Assembly: GCF_000307265.1 (NCBI RefSeq)
Contig: NZ_DF158897.1
Location: 186,001 to 250,000, forward strand
Direction of reading: 5' to 3'
Origin: Oscillibacter ruminantium GH1
Lineage (GTDB): Bacteria > Bacillota > Clostridia > Oscillospirales > Oscillospiraceae
DNA length: 64,000 nucleotides
Made by a program: the position numbers and the translations under genes. Below are positions 8,332-17,139 of this stretch, one piece after another. The notes beneath the pieces were generated by a model. It ran no database searches, was not told the DNA's origin, and was given only the letters and a program-made list of their open reading frames with translations. The stretch's first letter is position 1; each line of letters opens with the position of its first letter.

Positions 8332-9201
8332 ATGAGTGAAATGGCTCTGCCGAAAAATTTAACAGCAGAAGCCAACCCGTCCGCCGTTTTGACGGAACGG
8401 GAAATCGAGGCACTGCCAACCGACGAGCTGCTGAGTCTCTACAAGCGCACAGGGATTCAGGAGTATAAGTGGCCGCTGGTGCTGCGGTATGAGGGGCTCA
8501 TCAAGAGCATCGCACTGCAAATCTGCGGCGTGTACAACGGATTTGCGCAGGTAGACGACATTGTAAACGAGGGAATCATCACCTTGATGAATTCCGTGGA
8601 CAAGTTCGACCCCGCTATGGGAGTGAAGTTTGAGACATACGTATCCAAGCGTATCCGGGGCATGATCATTGATCTTGCCCGGCAGCAGGACTGGCTGCCC
8701 CGCAGCGTGCGCAAGCGCTCTAAAGAGATTGATCAGGCGGTGAGCAGTCTCAGCAATCATCTCAGCCGATTTCCAACCGATCAGGAGATTGCCAATCATC
8801 TGGGGGTCAGCGTGGAGAAATACCGCGAAGACGCGGCGGCCACGGCTCTTTGCAACATTGTCTCGTTAGAGGCCATTTTTGAACGCCGCGGCGAGGGGGA
8901 CACGGGCATCTCGCTTCCGGCGGGAGACGCAGACATGCCCGAGGCCAACCTCCAGCAAAAGGAGCTGCGGGAGCAGCTGGGCGCCGGTATTCGGACTCTG
9001 CGGGAAAACGAACAGCTGGTGCTGTCTCTCTATTACGAGCGAGGGCTGAACATGCGGAATATTGCGCAGGTCATGGAAATCAGCGAACCCCGCGTATCCC
9101 AAATCCACAGCAGGGCAATTCAAAAACTGCGCGTTTATCTGGACCCCTATCTCGGGGGGAATCCGGAGCGCAATGAGAAAAGGGCGTGTTCAAATGTTTA
9201 A
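8332..9201 (+). CDS. fliA: Motility sigma factor FliA (sigma-28/SigD/WhiG family)
   Basis: 289-residue sigma factor lacking region 1, with region 2 (VDDIVNEGIITLMNSVDKFD, then RIRGMIID and the WLPRSVR element characteristic of the FliA family), region 3 (FPTDQEIANHLGVS) and region 4 (MRNIAQVMEISEPRVSQIHSRA). It would transcribe late flagellar and chemotaxis genes. I prefer ATG 8332 behind ACAGGA; a GTG at 8287 would add 15 residues. No FlgM anti-sigma gene is visible in the window. Confidence 0.94.
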   Translation: MSEMALPKNLTAEANPSAVLTEREIEALPTDELLSLYKRTGIQEYKWPLVLRYEGLIKSIALQICGVYNGFAQVDDIVNEGIITLMNSVDKFDPAMGVKFETYVSKRIRGMIIDLARQQDWLPRSVRKRSKEIDQAVSSLSNHLSRFPTDQEIANHLGVSVEKYREDAAATALCNIVSLEAIFERRGEGDTGISLPAGDADMPEANLQQKELREQLGAGIRTLRENEQLVLSLYYERGLNMRNIAQVMEISEPRVSQIHSRAIQKLRVYLDPYLGGNPERNEKRACSNV

Positions 9202-9943
9202 AGGGTTTTACAATCTGACCTCCGGGATGGTGTCGCAGGGCAGGCGGCTGGACGTGATCTCCAACAATATGGCAAACGTCTCCACTTCCGGTTACAAGGC
9301 CGACACTTATACCGACAGCACCTTCCGGGAATACATGGTCAGCCGCGTCGGCAACAAGGATAAGCGCAATTCCGCCGAAATCGGTCCGGCCAGCTACATT
9401 CTGGCTCCCAGTCAGCTTTATACGGACTATGCACAAGGCTCTTTGGAACAGACGGGAATGCCCTTGGATTTCGCCATTGAGGGCGACGGCTTTTTCGCCG
9501 TGCAATCCGGCAACGGCGTGGCCTATACCCGGGCGGGCAGCTTTGCTCTGGACGACGAGGGATACCTCTGTCAGCCGGATGGCAGCCGGATTCTGGACCC
9601 CAACGGAGAGGAGATTTCGCTGGGTACCGACAAAATCCACGCGGACGCCTCCGGTGTGATCTCCACAGAGGATGGCCTGTATCTGGGTCAGATTGGGGTC
9701 TACTCATTTGCCGACAACGCACAGCTTCAGCGCAACGCGCAGGGCTATTTTACCGGGGGCGGCGCACAGGCCGCCACGGGCGCCTCGCTCCACTGGAAGA
9801 CACAGGAGCGCTCCAACATTGATTTAATTCAGCAGATGACCGGCATGATGACTGCCCAGCGGGCTTTCCAGAGTGCTGCGGAAGTGAGCAAGATGTACGA
9901 CCAGTTGATGACCAAGGCCGCCACCAATCTGGGCAATGTTTAA
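9194..9943 (+). CDS. flgF: Flagellar basal-body rod protein, FlgF/FlhO type
   Basis: 249-residue axial protein of the FlgF/FlgG family: N-terminal rod motif (LDVISNNMANVSTSGYKAD), a middle region with FAIEGDGFFAVQ and YTRAGSFALDDEGYL, and the C-terminal amphipathic helix ending in MTAQRAFQSAAEVSKMYD. It is exported by the type III apparatus and polymerises in the rod. The start ATG 9194 overlaps the fliA stop by 8 bp and follows AAAAGGG, so translation is coupled to the sigma factor. A FlgG-type paralogue follows. Confidence 0.9.
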   Translation: MFKGFYNLTSGMVSQGRRLDVISNNMANVSTSGYKADTYTDSTFREYMVSRVGNKDKRNSAEIGPASYILAPSQLYTDYAQGSLEQTGMPLDFAIEGDGFFAVQSGNGVAYTRAGSFALDDEGYLCQPDGSRILDPNGEEISLGTDKIHADASGVISTEDGLYLGQIGVYSFADNAQLQRNAQGYFTGGGAQAATGASLHWKTQERSNIDLIQQMTGMMTAQRAFQSAAEVSKMYDQLMTKAATNLGNV

Positions 9944-9961
9944 GGAAGGGAGCGAGCGGAT

Positions 9962-10726
9962 TTGAACAGTTCTTTCTATACCGCCGCAGTGGGCGCAGCC
10001 CAGCAGCAGCTTCGTCTGAATGTGCAGGCAAACAACATCGCCAACGTGAACACCTATGGATTTAAGGCCCAAAAACCCTCCTTCTCGTCGCTGATGTACG
10101 GTAATGTGAACGGCATCGACGGGGAACAGCTTCCCCGGGGCTCCGGTGCAAAAATGGCCATGGCGGGAACGGATTTCGGCGCGGGCGCCATTGCCGACAC
10201 CGGCCGCAAGCAGGATTACGCCATCATTGGCGAAGGATTTTTCGGACTCTATGACCCTGCTAACGGCGAGGTATCCTACACCCGGGACGGGTCCTTCTCT
10301 CTCTCGGAATTTCAGCGCCAAAAGCGCACCGACGACGGGGAAGCGGAACTGGATGAAAACGGGCAGCCGGTGATGGAGACGGTTTACATGCTCTCCGACG
10401 GGATGGGGCGGTTCGTTTTGAATAACCGCGGCGCGGTGACGGAGGTCACCGACTCAGAAGCAAAGCAGCCGGTGGGCGTTTTCGACTTCACGAATACCGA
10501 CGGAATGATCCGCATGGGCGGCAATCGCTACATCCCGGCAGCCAAGAACGGACAGGTCCGCTTTGGCACGGGAACGGTTCAGCAAGGCTCTTTAGAGGCT
10601 TCGAACACGGATTTGGCGGAACAAATTACAAAAGTGATTGAAGCGCAGCGCTCTTTCAGTTATAATTTAAGAATGGTAACCACCTCGGACGAGCTGGAGA
10701 GCACCGTGAACAATCTGAGAACCTAA
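9962..10726 (+). CDS. flgG: Flagellar rod/hook-basal body protein, FlgG/FlhP type
   Basis: 254-residue paralogue of the preceding gene. It has the N-terminal rod motif (LNVQANNIANVNTYGFKA), a central YAIIGEGFFGLY segment with YTRDGSFSLSEF, and a C-terminal IEAQRSFSYNLRMVTTSDEL helix. The start is TTG 9962 behind GGGAG. In Bacillus the equivalent pair is flhO-flhP; which of the two builds the distal rod cannot be told from sequence alone. Confidence 0.88.
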   Translation: MNSSFYTAAVGAAQQQLRLNVQANNIANVNTYGFKAQKPSFSSLMYGNVNGIDGEQLPRGSGAKMAMAGTDFGAGAIADTGRKQDYAIIGEGFFGLYDPANGEVSYTRDGSFSLSEFQRQKRTDDGEAELDENGQPVMETVYMLSDGMGRFVLNNRGAVTEVTDSEAKQPVGVFDFTNTDGMIRMGGNRYIPAAKNGQVRFGTGTVQQGSLEASNTDLAEQITKVIEAQRSFSYNLRMVTTSDELESTVNNLRT

Positions 10727-10758
10727 ATTTGTGATCCTGAAGCGGAAAGGGAAATCGT

Positions 10759-11385
10759 ATGGAGATTAAAAATTACGGAGACCTGAGCGGACTGGAGATC
10801 GACACTCTCAAGGAAATCGGCAGTATCGGCACGGGAAACGCCGCCACGGCGCTGTCTCAGCTGATCGGCAAGGAAGTGCGCATCACACTGCCGGAAGTCC
10901 GCATCATGGGATATAACGAGGCCATCGAGTGGATCGGCGGACCGGAATCCATCACAGCGGGCGTTTTGAGCCAGTTGGGCGGCGAGATCAACGGCATCAT
11001 GCTCTCGGTGCAGCAGATGGACTTTATCAACCTGGTGCTTTCCAACGTGCTGGGTGTGTCGGTGGCCGATTTTAACAAGCTGCAGGAGATGCAAATCTCC
11101 ACACTGGTGGAAGTGGGCAACATTATGATTTCCACGTTTATCAACGCTCTCAGCGGTTTGGCGGATATCTCCATCTCGCTGACGGTTCCCGCCTTTGCGG
11201 TGGACATGCAGGGCGCGATTCTGACGGTACCCATGGCGGCTTACGGCGGCCAGTCTGATTACATCATGACCATCGGCGGCAATTTCGTTTGCGACAACAA
11301 GCAGGTTCCCTGCCGGCTGCTGCTGTCGCCGGACATCCGGTCCCTCAATTTCCTCCTGCGAAAGTTGGGCGTTATGGATGAATGA
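10759..11385 (+). CDS. cheC: CheY-P phosphatase CheC
   Basis: 208-residue CheC. Two pseudo-symmetric active-site helices are visible. The second is intact (E118/N121 in LVEVGNIM). In the first, the Asn of the ExxN motif is replaced by Ser (E19/S22 in KEIGSIGTGN), so one of the two sites is probably weak or dead. CheC dephosphorylates CheY-P and is stimulated by CheD, encoded next with an 8-bp overlap. ATG 10759 follows AAAGGGA. Confidence 0.93.
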   Translation: MEIKNYGDLSGLEIDTLKEIGSIGTGNAATALSQLIGKEVRITLPEVRIMGYNEAIEWIGGPESITAGVLSQLGGEINGIMLSVQQMDFINLVLSNVLGVSVADFNKLQEMQISTLVEVGNIMISTFINALSGLADISISLTVPAFAVDMQGAILTVPMAAYGGQSDYIMTIGGNFVCDNKQVPCRLLLSPDIRSLNFLLRKLGVMDE

Positions 11386-11857
11386 TAAGCTGATCGTTGG
11401 GATCGCTGATATGAAAATGGGCAGAAACGGCGAGAAAATAATTACCTATGCGCTGGGTTCCTGCATTGGGATCTGCCTGTATGAGCCTCACCTCAAGCTG
11501 GCCGCATTGGTGCATATCATGTTGCCCCTGAATATGGAAACCGGGCGCAAAAACACTTATAAATATGCCGACACCGGCATTCGCGCCGCCTTGCGGGAGA
11601 TGGAGCTAAAGGGCGCGCGCCGCGCCGCCATCACGGCAAAAATTGCCGGGGGCGCCCGGATGTTTGAGGTTTCGGGCGGCAGCCTCGGCAACATCGGCCA
11701 GCGCAATGCCGAGAGCGTTCATCAAATTCTGAGAATGGAAAAGGTCCCTCTGCTCTGGGAGGACGTGGGCGGCACGGTCGCCCGCACAATGGAGTTTGAC
11801 AGCGCCACAGGAACCGGAGTTATTCGTTCCTATGGCCGTCCGGAAATTAAATTTTAA
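11378..11857 (+). CDS. cheD: Chemoreceptor glutamine deamidase CheD
   Basis: 159-residue CheD with the Cys protease-like triad at family spacing: T23, C29 (LGSCIGICLYE) and H46 (LVHIMLP). CheD deamidates receptor glutamines and also binds CheC, linking receptor state to CheY-P hydrolysis. The start overlaps the cheC stop, so the two partners are probably made in a fixed ratio. No receptor (MCP) gene is in the window. Confidence 0.95.
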   Translation: MNDKLIVGIADMKMGRNGEKIITYALGSCIGICLYEPHLKLAALVHIMLPLNMETGRKNTYKYADTGIRAALREMELKGARRAAITAKIAGGARMFEVSGGSLGNIGQRNAESVHQILRMEKVPLLWEDVGGTVARTMEFDSATGTGVIRSYGRPEIKF

Positions 11858-11957
11858 GGTTAAAATGATAAGGGGCTGCCCTTTCATCAAATAAACAATG
11901 TGCGCTGCGCCGGATAACAAATCGCCTCCGCTCCTTGTGCGGAGCACAGTGAAAGGA

Positions 11958-12899
11958 ATGAGTGTTACGGGACAGAATAACAGTAATATCCTGTTGGAGT
12001 CGGGAACCAACGAGATCGAGATCATGGAGTTCACTATTAATGAGAACCTCTATGGCATTAACGTGGCCAAAGTGCGGGAGATCATGCTGTCCGCGCCTGT
12101 GAAATCCATGCCCCATGTCCATCCGGCCGTGGAAGGCATTTTCAAGCCCAGAGATCAGGTTCTCACCGTGATTAATCTGCCCAAGTACCTGTCCGGCGAG
12201 GACGCGGAAAAGCAGCCCAAGGATCTGTTTATCGTCACGAATTTTAACAAGATGTTTATCGCTTTCCGGGTCCACAGCGTGGTGGGCATCAGCCGCATCT
12301 CATGGCGGGATATTCAAAAACCGGATAACGCAGTCTCCGGGGGTGCGGACGGAGTCGCCACCGGCATCGCCCAGTGCAACGGCGACTTGGTGACTATTTT
12401 GGACTTTGAGAAGATCGTGGCAGAAATTGCTCCGGAAACCTCGATCCAGCTCAGCGAGATCGACCAGCTAGGCCCCCGGGAGCGCAGCAGCCAGCCGGTT
12501 TACATCGCGGAGGACTCCCTTCTTTTGAGCCGGATGATTCAAGAGGCGCTGGGCAAAGCGGGCTATACGAACCTGCATATGTTCCCCAACGGGCAGGAGC
12601 TTTGGGATACACTGACGGATATGAAGACTCAGGGGACCGCGCCGAATGAAGTGGCTCTGGTCATCACCGATATCGAAATGCCGCAAATGGACGGCCACCG
12701 CCTGACAAAACTCATCAAGAGCGACCGGGTGCTGTGTAAGATCCCGGTGATCCTGTTCTCGTCCTTGATCTCCGAAGAAATGCGGGTCAAAGGCAAGCAG
12801 GTCGGCGCGGACGAGCAGCTCTCCAAGCCGGAAATCGGCCATCTGGTGGCTGTGATGGATCAGCTTTTGCACAAGGCAGCTCCGGCGGAAAACGCATGA
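11958..12899 (+). CDS. cheV: Chemotaxis coupling protein CheV (CheW-receiver fusion)
   Basis: 313-residue fusion of an N-terminal CheW-like domain (EFTINENLYGINVAKVREIM through TILDFEKIV) and a C-terminal receiver domain with the phospho-acceptor in VITDIEMPQMDG and the Lys in LSKPEIG. CheV couples receptors to CheA and adapts by phosphorylation. I choose ATG 11958; an in-frame ATG at 11898 has no ribosome binding site. The GGAG upstream of 11958 lies in the 3' arm of a 6-bp hairpin (CTCCGC 11926-11931 with GCGGAG 11939-11944), which might modulate translation. Confidence 0.92.
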   Translation: MSVTGQNNSNILLESGTNEIEIMEFTINENLYGINVAKVREIMLSAPVKSMPHVHPAVEGIFKPRDQVLTVINLPKYLSGEDAEKQPKDLFIVTNFNKMFIAFRVHSVVGISRISWRDIQKPDNAVSGGADGVATGIAQCNGDLVTILDFEKIVAEIAPETSIQLSEIDQLGPRERSSQPVYIAEDSLLLSRMIQEALGKAGYTNLHMFPNGQELWDTLTDMKTQGTAPNEVALVITDIEMPQMDGHRLTKLIKSDRVLCKIPVILFSSLISEEMRVKGKQVGADEQLSKPEIGHLVAVMDQLLHKAAPAENA

Positions 12900-12915
12900 A
12901 AGCGAATGAGTGTGC

Positions 12916-14184
12916 ATGAAAAAGGATCGGAATAAAAACAAATATATCGTTCGCCAGCCGATTCGCAACGCCCAGAAGCAAACGGTCGGATACGAAATTT
13001 TATATTACGGGGAGAATCAGGCCTTTGACGGGATGTTGAGCGACAAGGAATTTGCCGCCGCCGACACCGTGTATAATTTTCTCACCCAGAACACAGGCAA
13101 GGTTCTCAAGGGTTCGTTTAATTTCATGACCTTCACGGCGACGCTGCTGCTGAAAAAAACGCCGGACCTGTTTGACCGCTCCGAGCTGGTCATCCAGATC
13201 GACGACAGCGTAATCATTCACCCCGCAGCCTTGGCCGCTGTGCAGGAGTATGCATCCAAAGGGTATCGGATCGCGGTAAACGAATTCCAGTTTCTTCCCC
13301 GGTATCTGGGGCTGCTGGACACCATTGATTATCTGAAGCTGAATTTCACCACCATGAGTGAAAAGAAGCTGCGCAACATCATTGAGATTGCCCACAGTTT
13401 GAAAAAGCTGTGCATTGCCACCAGTATCGACACAGAGGAGCTTTACGCCAAGGCGGAGGAGCTGGGTGTAGACGCCATGGAGGGGACTCGCGTGGCTGAA
13501 AAGCTGTCTACGAAGACCCACAGCAGCGGCTACATGCAGAGCAATTTCTTCCGGCTGATCATCGCCATGAGCCGGGAGGAACCGGATATCAGCGAGGTGG
13601 AGGAATTGATCTCCATCGACGCCACGCTGAGTTATGCGTTGCTGCGTCTGGCAAACTCCTGCTACTTTGCCCGCCGCCATCGGGCAACCACCGTGCGTCA
13701 GGCCATTATGACCGTGGGGCTGAATCAGCTGCGCCAGTGGATCTATCTGCTCAGCGCCAACAACGCGGAGAACGAGCTGGACAAGGACTCCGAGGAGTTC
13801 CTGAAGCTATCCCTCCTGCGGGGAACTTTCTGCAGCAAGCTGATGAAGTATGCCAAGGATATGCCCATCTCCAATTCCGACGCATACCTCATGGGCATGT
13901 TCTCCACCCTGCACTATCTGATCGACGCACCGCTGGAGGAAATTCTGGCGGAGATCCCGGTCCCCGAAGAGGTCAAGGCCGCGCTTCTGCGCCGCGAAGG
14001 CAAAGCCGGTCAGCTGTTTGAGCTGGCATTGTGCTATGAACAGGCGGACTGGAATGGTGTTGCCGCAGCAACCGAGGCGCTGGGCATCCCGGCAAATCTG
14101 CTGACCGGAACCTATTTCGCCTGTGTGGACGATGTGAACAGCATTTGGACGCAGGTGACCAATCCCCGTCCGGACGATACCTGA
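12916..14184 (+). CDS. EAL-HDOD (YuxH-type) signalling protein, EAL probably inactive
   Basis: Roughly 422-residue protein with an N-terminal EAL-like domain (about residues 10-200) and a C-terminal HDOD domain (about 205-400, with LRLANSCYFARRH and VGLNQLRQWI). The catalytic EAL signature reads YEILYYGE. The positions where active enzymes carry the DFG and KID metal residues read NEFQFLP and LKLNF, so c-di-GMP hydrolysis is unlikely and a binding or scaffold role is more probable. It is the last gene before the operon terminator, so it is probably co-transcribed with cheV. ATG 12916 is chosen; GTG 12910 is possible. Confidence 0.85.
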   Translation: MKKDRNKNKYIVRQPIRNAQKQTVGYEILYYGENQAFDGMLSDKEFAAADTVYNFLTQNTGKVLKGSFNFMTFTATLLLKKTPDLFDRSELVIQIDDSVIIHPAALAAVQEYASKGYRIAVNEFQFLPRYLGLLDTIDYLKLNFTTMSEKKLRNIIEIAHSLKKLCIATSIDTEELYAKAEELGVDAMEGTRVAEKLSTKTHSSGYMQSNFFRLIIAMSREEPDISEVEELISIDATLSYALLRLANSCYFARRHRATTVRQAIMTVGLNQLRQWIYLLSANNAENELDKDSEEFLKLSLLRGTFCSKLMKYAKDMPISNSDAYLMGMFSTLHYLIDAPLEEILAEIPVPEEVKAALLRREGKAGQLFELALCYEQADWNGVAAATEALGIPANLLTGTYFACVDDVNSIWTQVTNPRPDDT

Positions 14185-14274
14185 GCCTTTGGAGTGAGGG
14201 AACCGCAAGGCGGGGCCGGGCAGTGAATTTTGCCTTTCGCCCAAATCGGACCGACAAACCAATATATTGACAAA

Positions 14275-14320
14275 TACCCGCCAAAGCAGCGCCACCGTGC
14301 CGCTTTGGCGGGTATTTTCT
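14275..14320 (+). terminator. Intrinsic terminator of the flagellar/chemotaxis operon
   Basis: Perfect 13-bp stem (14275-14287 with 14302-14314), 14-base loop, then TTTTCT. It follows the last motility gene by 90 bp and precedes a new sigma-A-type promoter, so it ends the long operon. Confidence 0.9.
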
Positions 14321-14436
14321 GTCTGCTGCATTTCGCTTCCATGCTTATGCCGCGCCATGTGCGCAGCTTTGGCTTGTCAGCTGTAAAACTTATAGCTACT
14401 AGAAACGGAAACTATTACTGGTTTTGCAGGGTAAAC

Positions 14437-14465
14437 TTGACATGCCGTCATATTTCTAATAAAAT
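14437..14465 (+). promoter_or_regulatory. Sigma-A-type promoter of the nucleoside ABC operon
   Basis: TTGACA (14437-14442), 17-bp spacer, TAAAAT (14460-14465). A start near 14472 would give a leader of about 80 bases before the ATPase gene. Confidence 0.72.
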
Positions 14466-14493
14466 AAAAAATGAACGGTATGACAACGGGGAC

Positions 14494-14547
14494 GGAACGC
14501 TGGTAGAAAATTTCTGCGCTTCCGGCCTCTTTTTTTGTAAGAGGGAG
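14494..14547 (+). promoter_or_regulatory. Structured leader: terminator-like hairpin followed by RBS-covering hairpin
   Basis: First hairpin: GGAACGC (14494-14500) pairs with GCGCTTCC (14516-14523) with one bulged base, extended by AGAAA/TTTCT, and is followed by seven T (14530-14536), resembling an intrinsic terminator. Second hairpin: CCTCTT (14526-14531) pairs with AAGAGG (14539-14544), which overlaps the ribosome binding site GAGGGAG (14541-14547). The two share the T-run region, so they look like alternative attenuation and translation-blocking structures. No known riboswitch consensus was recognised. Confidence 0.5.
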
Positions 14548-14553
14548 ATGCCT

Positions 14554-16062
14554 ATGGAAGAGATCCTGCGCATGGAGCACATTACAAAACAGTTCGGCAG
14601 CGTCTATGCCAACCGAGACATCAATCTGGAAGTTCGGCGCGGTGAGGTACATACCCTTTTGGGGGAAAACGGCGCGGGAAAAAGCACGCTGATGAACGTG
14701 CTGTTCGGCCTTTATCAGCCCACCGCGGGAAAGATTTACTTAAACGGAGCGCCGGTTAAAATCACTTCCCCCGCTGAGGCGGTGAAAAAGGGCATCGGCA
14801 TGGTCCATCAGCATTTCATGCTGGTGGAGGCTATGACGGTCTTTGAAAATATCATTCTGGGCGACCAGCGCACAAAAGGGATTTTCATCGACAAAGAGGC
14901 CCGCCGCAAGGAGATTTTGGAACTGGCGGAGCGCTATGGATTGGAAGTGGAACTGGACAAGCCCGTTACCGATATTGCCGTGGGCGCGCAGCAGCGCGTG
15001 GAGATTTTGAAGGCTCTTTACCGCGGCGCGGAGCTCTTGGTACTGGACGAGCCTACTGCGGCTCTCACCGACATCGAGGCGGAGGGCCTGTTTGCCATCA
15101 TCGAAAAGCTGAAGAGCGAGAACAAGAGCGTCATTTTCATCAGCCACAAAATGCGCGAGGTGCTGAAAGTCTCCGACCGAATCACTGTTTTGCGGGCCGG
15201 TCAAACCGTCTGCACCGTCTCATGCAGCGAAACGGACGGGGCGGGGCTTGCCAACCTGATGATGGGCCGGGAACTGACGCCCTCCCACTATGAAAAGGTG
15301 GAGCAGCCCGGCGAGCCGGTAATGGCGCTGACGGACGTGAGCTATCAGAAGGCGTTTAAGCACAGCGGCCTCAACGGCGTGACCATGCAGGTCGGCCGGG
15401 GAGAGATCGTGGGCATCGCCGGTGTGGATGGCAACGGGCAGAGTCAGCTGGCGCAGATTGTCACCGGTGTTTTAACACCGGACGAGGGCGAAGTGGACCT
15501 GAAAGGCTCCAAAATTGCCCGTTTTACCCCCAACGGCTTTATTTTGGAAAACGTCTCCCACATCCCGGAGGACCGGAACAAAATGGGCCTGATCGGCAAC
15601 ATGTCCGTACAGGATAACATCGTATTGAAAACCACGGAGCAGCCCCAGTTTTCCGACGGACACGGCTTCCATCTGAAAAAGAAAGCCATCCACAGCTATG
15701 CCCTCGCCATGCAGGAAAAATATGACATCCGCTGCGAATCTGTGGAGCAGGAGGCCCGCAACCTCTCCGGCGGCAACCAGCAAAAGGTGATTTTGGCTCG
15801 GGAGCTGGAGGGTGAACCCGACCTGCTGGTGGCGGTACATCCCACCCGCGGTCTGGATATCGGCGCCACCCGGTATGTGCACGACGCGATGATTGACGCC
15901 CGGGGCCGGGGCTGCGGCGTGCTGCTGATTTCGGCGGACTTTGATGAGGTACTGGAAATCTCCGACCGGATTATCGTCATGTTTGAAGGACAGATCATGG
16001 GCGTCTACTCCGGGAAAAATCCTCCCATTGAGGAAATCAGTCTGGCTATGGCCGGTAAGTAA
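14554..16062 (+). CDS. BMP-type nucleoside ABC transporter, ATP-binding protein
   Basis: 502-residue double nucleotide-binding protein of the YufO/RbsA-like class. The first domain has Walker A GENGAGKST, a signature replaced by VGAQQRVEI, and LLVLDEPTAAL. The second has a degenerate P-loop (GVDGNGQSQ), an intact LSGGNQQKV signature and HPTRGLDIGA. This asymmetry is normal for the family. It energises the two permeases that follow. ATG 14554 is 6 bases after GAGGGAG; ATG 14548 is too close to that site. Substrates are probably nucleosides, inferred from the BMP lipoprotein downstream. Confidence 0.92.
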   Translation: MEEILRMEHITKQFGSVYANRDINLEVRRGEVHTLLGENGAGKSTLMNVLFGLYQPTAGKIYLNGAPVKITSPAEAVKKGIGMVHQHFMLVEAMTVFENIILGDQRTKGIFIDKEARRKEILELAERYGLEVELDKPVTDIAVGAQQRVEILKALYRGAELLVLDEPTAALTDIEAEGLFAIIEKLKSENKSVIFISHKMREVLKVSDRITVLRAGQTVCTVSCSETDGAGLANLMMGRELTPSHYEKVEQPGEPVMALTDVSYQKAFKHSGLNGVTMQVGRGEIVGIAGVDGNGQSQLAQIVTGVLTPDEGEVDLKGSKIARFTPNGFILENVSHIPEDRNKMGLIGNMSVQDNIVLKTTEQPQFSDGHGFHLKKKAIHSYALAMQEKYDIRCESVEQEARNLSGGNQQKVILARELEGEPDLLVAVHPTRGLDIGATRYVHDAMIDARGRGCGVLLISADFDEVLEISDRIIVMFEGQIMGVYSGKNPPIEEISLAMAGK

Positions 16063-16076
16063 GGGGGAGGGACGAC

Positions 16077-17138
16077 ATGAAAATCAAGAAAAGTCTGTTG
16101 AGTGTTCTAGTGCCGCTGGCCTCTGTGCTGCTGGCCTTTGTCATCGGCGCGATTATCATTGCGGCACTGGGCGGAAGTCCCACGCAGGCCGTAGCCTATC
16201 TTTTCCGAGGCGCTTTCGGCACGCCCAACAACTTCGCCTCCACGCTGGTGAAAGCAACGCCCCTGATCTTCACCGGCCTTTGCGCCTGCTTTGCATACCG
16301 CTGCGGCGTGTTCAATCTGGGCGGCGAGGGACAGTTCATCATGGGTTCCATCGCCACCTGCTGGGTGGCTACCACATGGGGCCTTGAGGGGCCGGGAGCC
16401 ACGGTGTTATGCCTGCTGTTCGGCGCGTTGGCCGGCGGAATCTGGGGCGCAATCCCCGGCATTTTGAAAATCACCCGGGGCCTCAACGAAATGATCGTAT
16501 CCATCATGCTGAACTATGTGGCGACACTTTTCATGGGTCTTCTTTACACCAGCGTCCTGCGGGAGGGCAACGTTCCTCAGACTGCCGCCGTGCCGGACGC
16601 AACCCAGCTCCAGCGCATCGTCCCCGACCTGCGGGTCACTTGGGGAATCGTGATTGCGCTGGCGGTGGCAGCGGTGGTGCAGTATTTTCTGTTCAGCACC
16701 TCCAAGGGCTTTCAGCTGCGGGCAGTGGGTTTGAATATGACTGCCGCCCGGTTCAACGGCTTCAATGTGAAAAAGTACATCCTGTTCAGCTTTATCGTCT
16801 CGGGCGCTATTGCGGGCTTGGGCGGCAGTGTGGAACTGCTGGGCACCCAATACCGCCTTATCAGCGGCTACGCCGTGGGCTACGGTTTTGATGGCGTGGC
16901 CATGGCGCTGATCGCCCAACTCAACCCGGTGGCCACGGTGGTGGTGGCCTACTTCTTCGCAGTGCTCCGCACCGGAGCCAACACCATGCAGGCCGGAACC
17001 GGCGTACCCACCTCGGTGATCGACATCATTCAGGCGCTGGTCATTGTGCTGGCGGTGGCGGGCTTCGCGTTGGTCAAGCTGCCCCAGATCCGCCAATGGC
17101 TGGCAAACCACACCGGAAAGAAAAAGGAGGGGAAGTAA
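16077..17138 (+). CDS. BMP-type nucleoside ABC transporter, permease 1
   Basis: 353-residue inner-membrane permease with about 8-10 helices. It contains the family segment CGVFNLGGEGQFIMG near residue 80 and GLNMTAARFNGFNVKKYI near 217. It pairs with the next permease to form the translocation path. Start ATG 16077 follows GGGGGAGGGA and lies 14 bp after the ATPase gene. Confidence 0.92.
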   Translation: MKIKKSLLSVLVPLASVLLAFVIGAIIIAALGGSPTQAVAYLFRGAFGTPNNFASTLVKATPLIFTGLCACFAYRCGVFNLGGEGQFIMGSIATCWVATTWGLEGPGATVLCLLFGALAGGIWGAIPGILKITRGLNEMIVSIMLNYVATLFMGLLYTSVLREGNVPQTAAVPDATQLQRIVPDLRVTWGIVIALAVAAVVQYFLFSTSKGFQLRAVGLNMTAARFNGFNVKKYILFSFIVSGAIAGLGGSVELLGTQYRLISGYAVGYGFDGVAMALIAQLNPVATVVVAYFFAVLRTGANTMQAGTGVPTSVIDIIQALVIVLAVAGFALVKLPQIRQWLANHTGKKKEGK

Positions 17139-17139
17139 G

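Noticed and set aside
14321..14553. Known purine or PRPP/ppGpp riboswitch upstream of the nucleoside importer
   Set aside because: The conserved purine-riboswitch core and ykkC-type motifs were not found; only hairpins could be supported.
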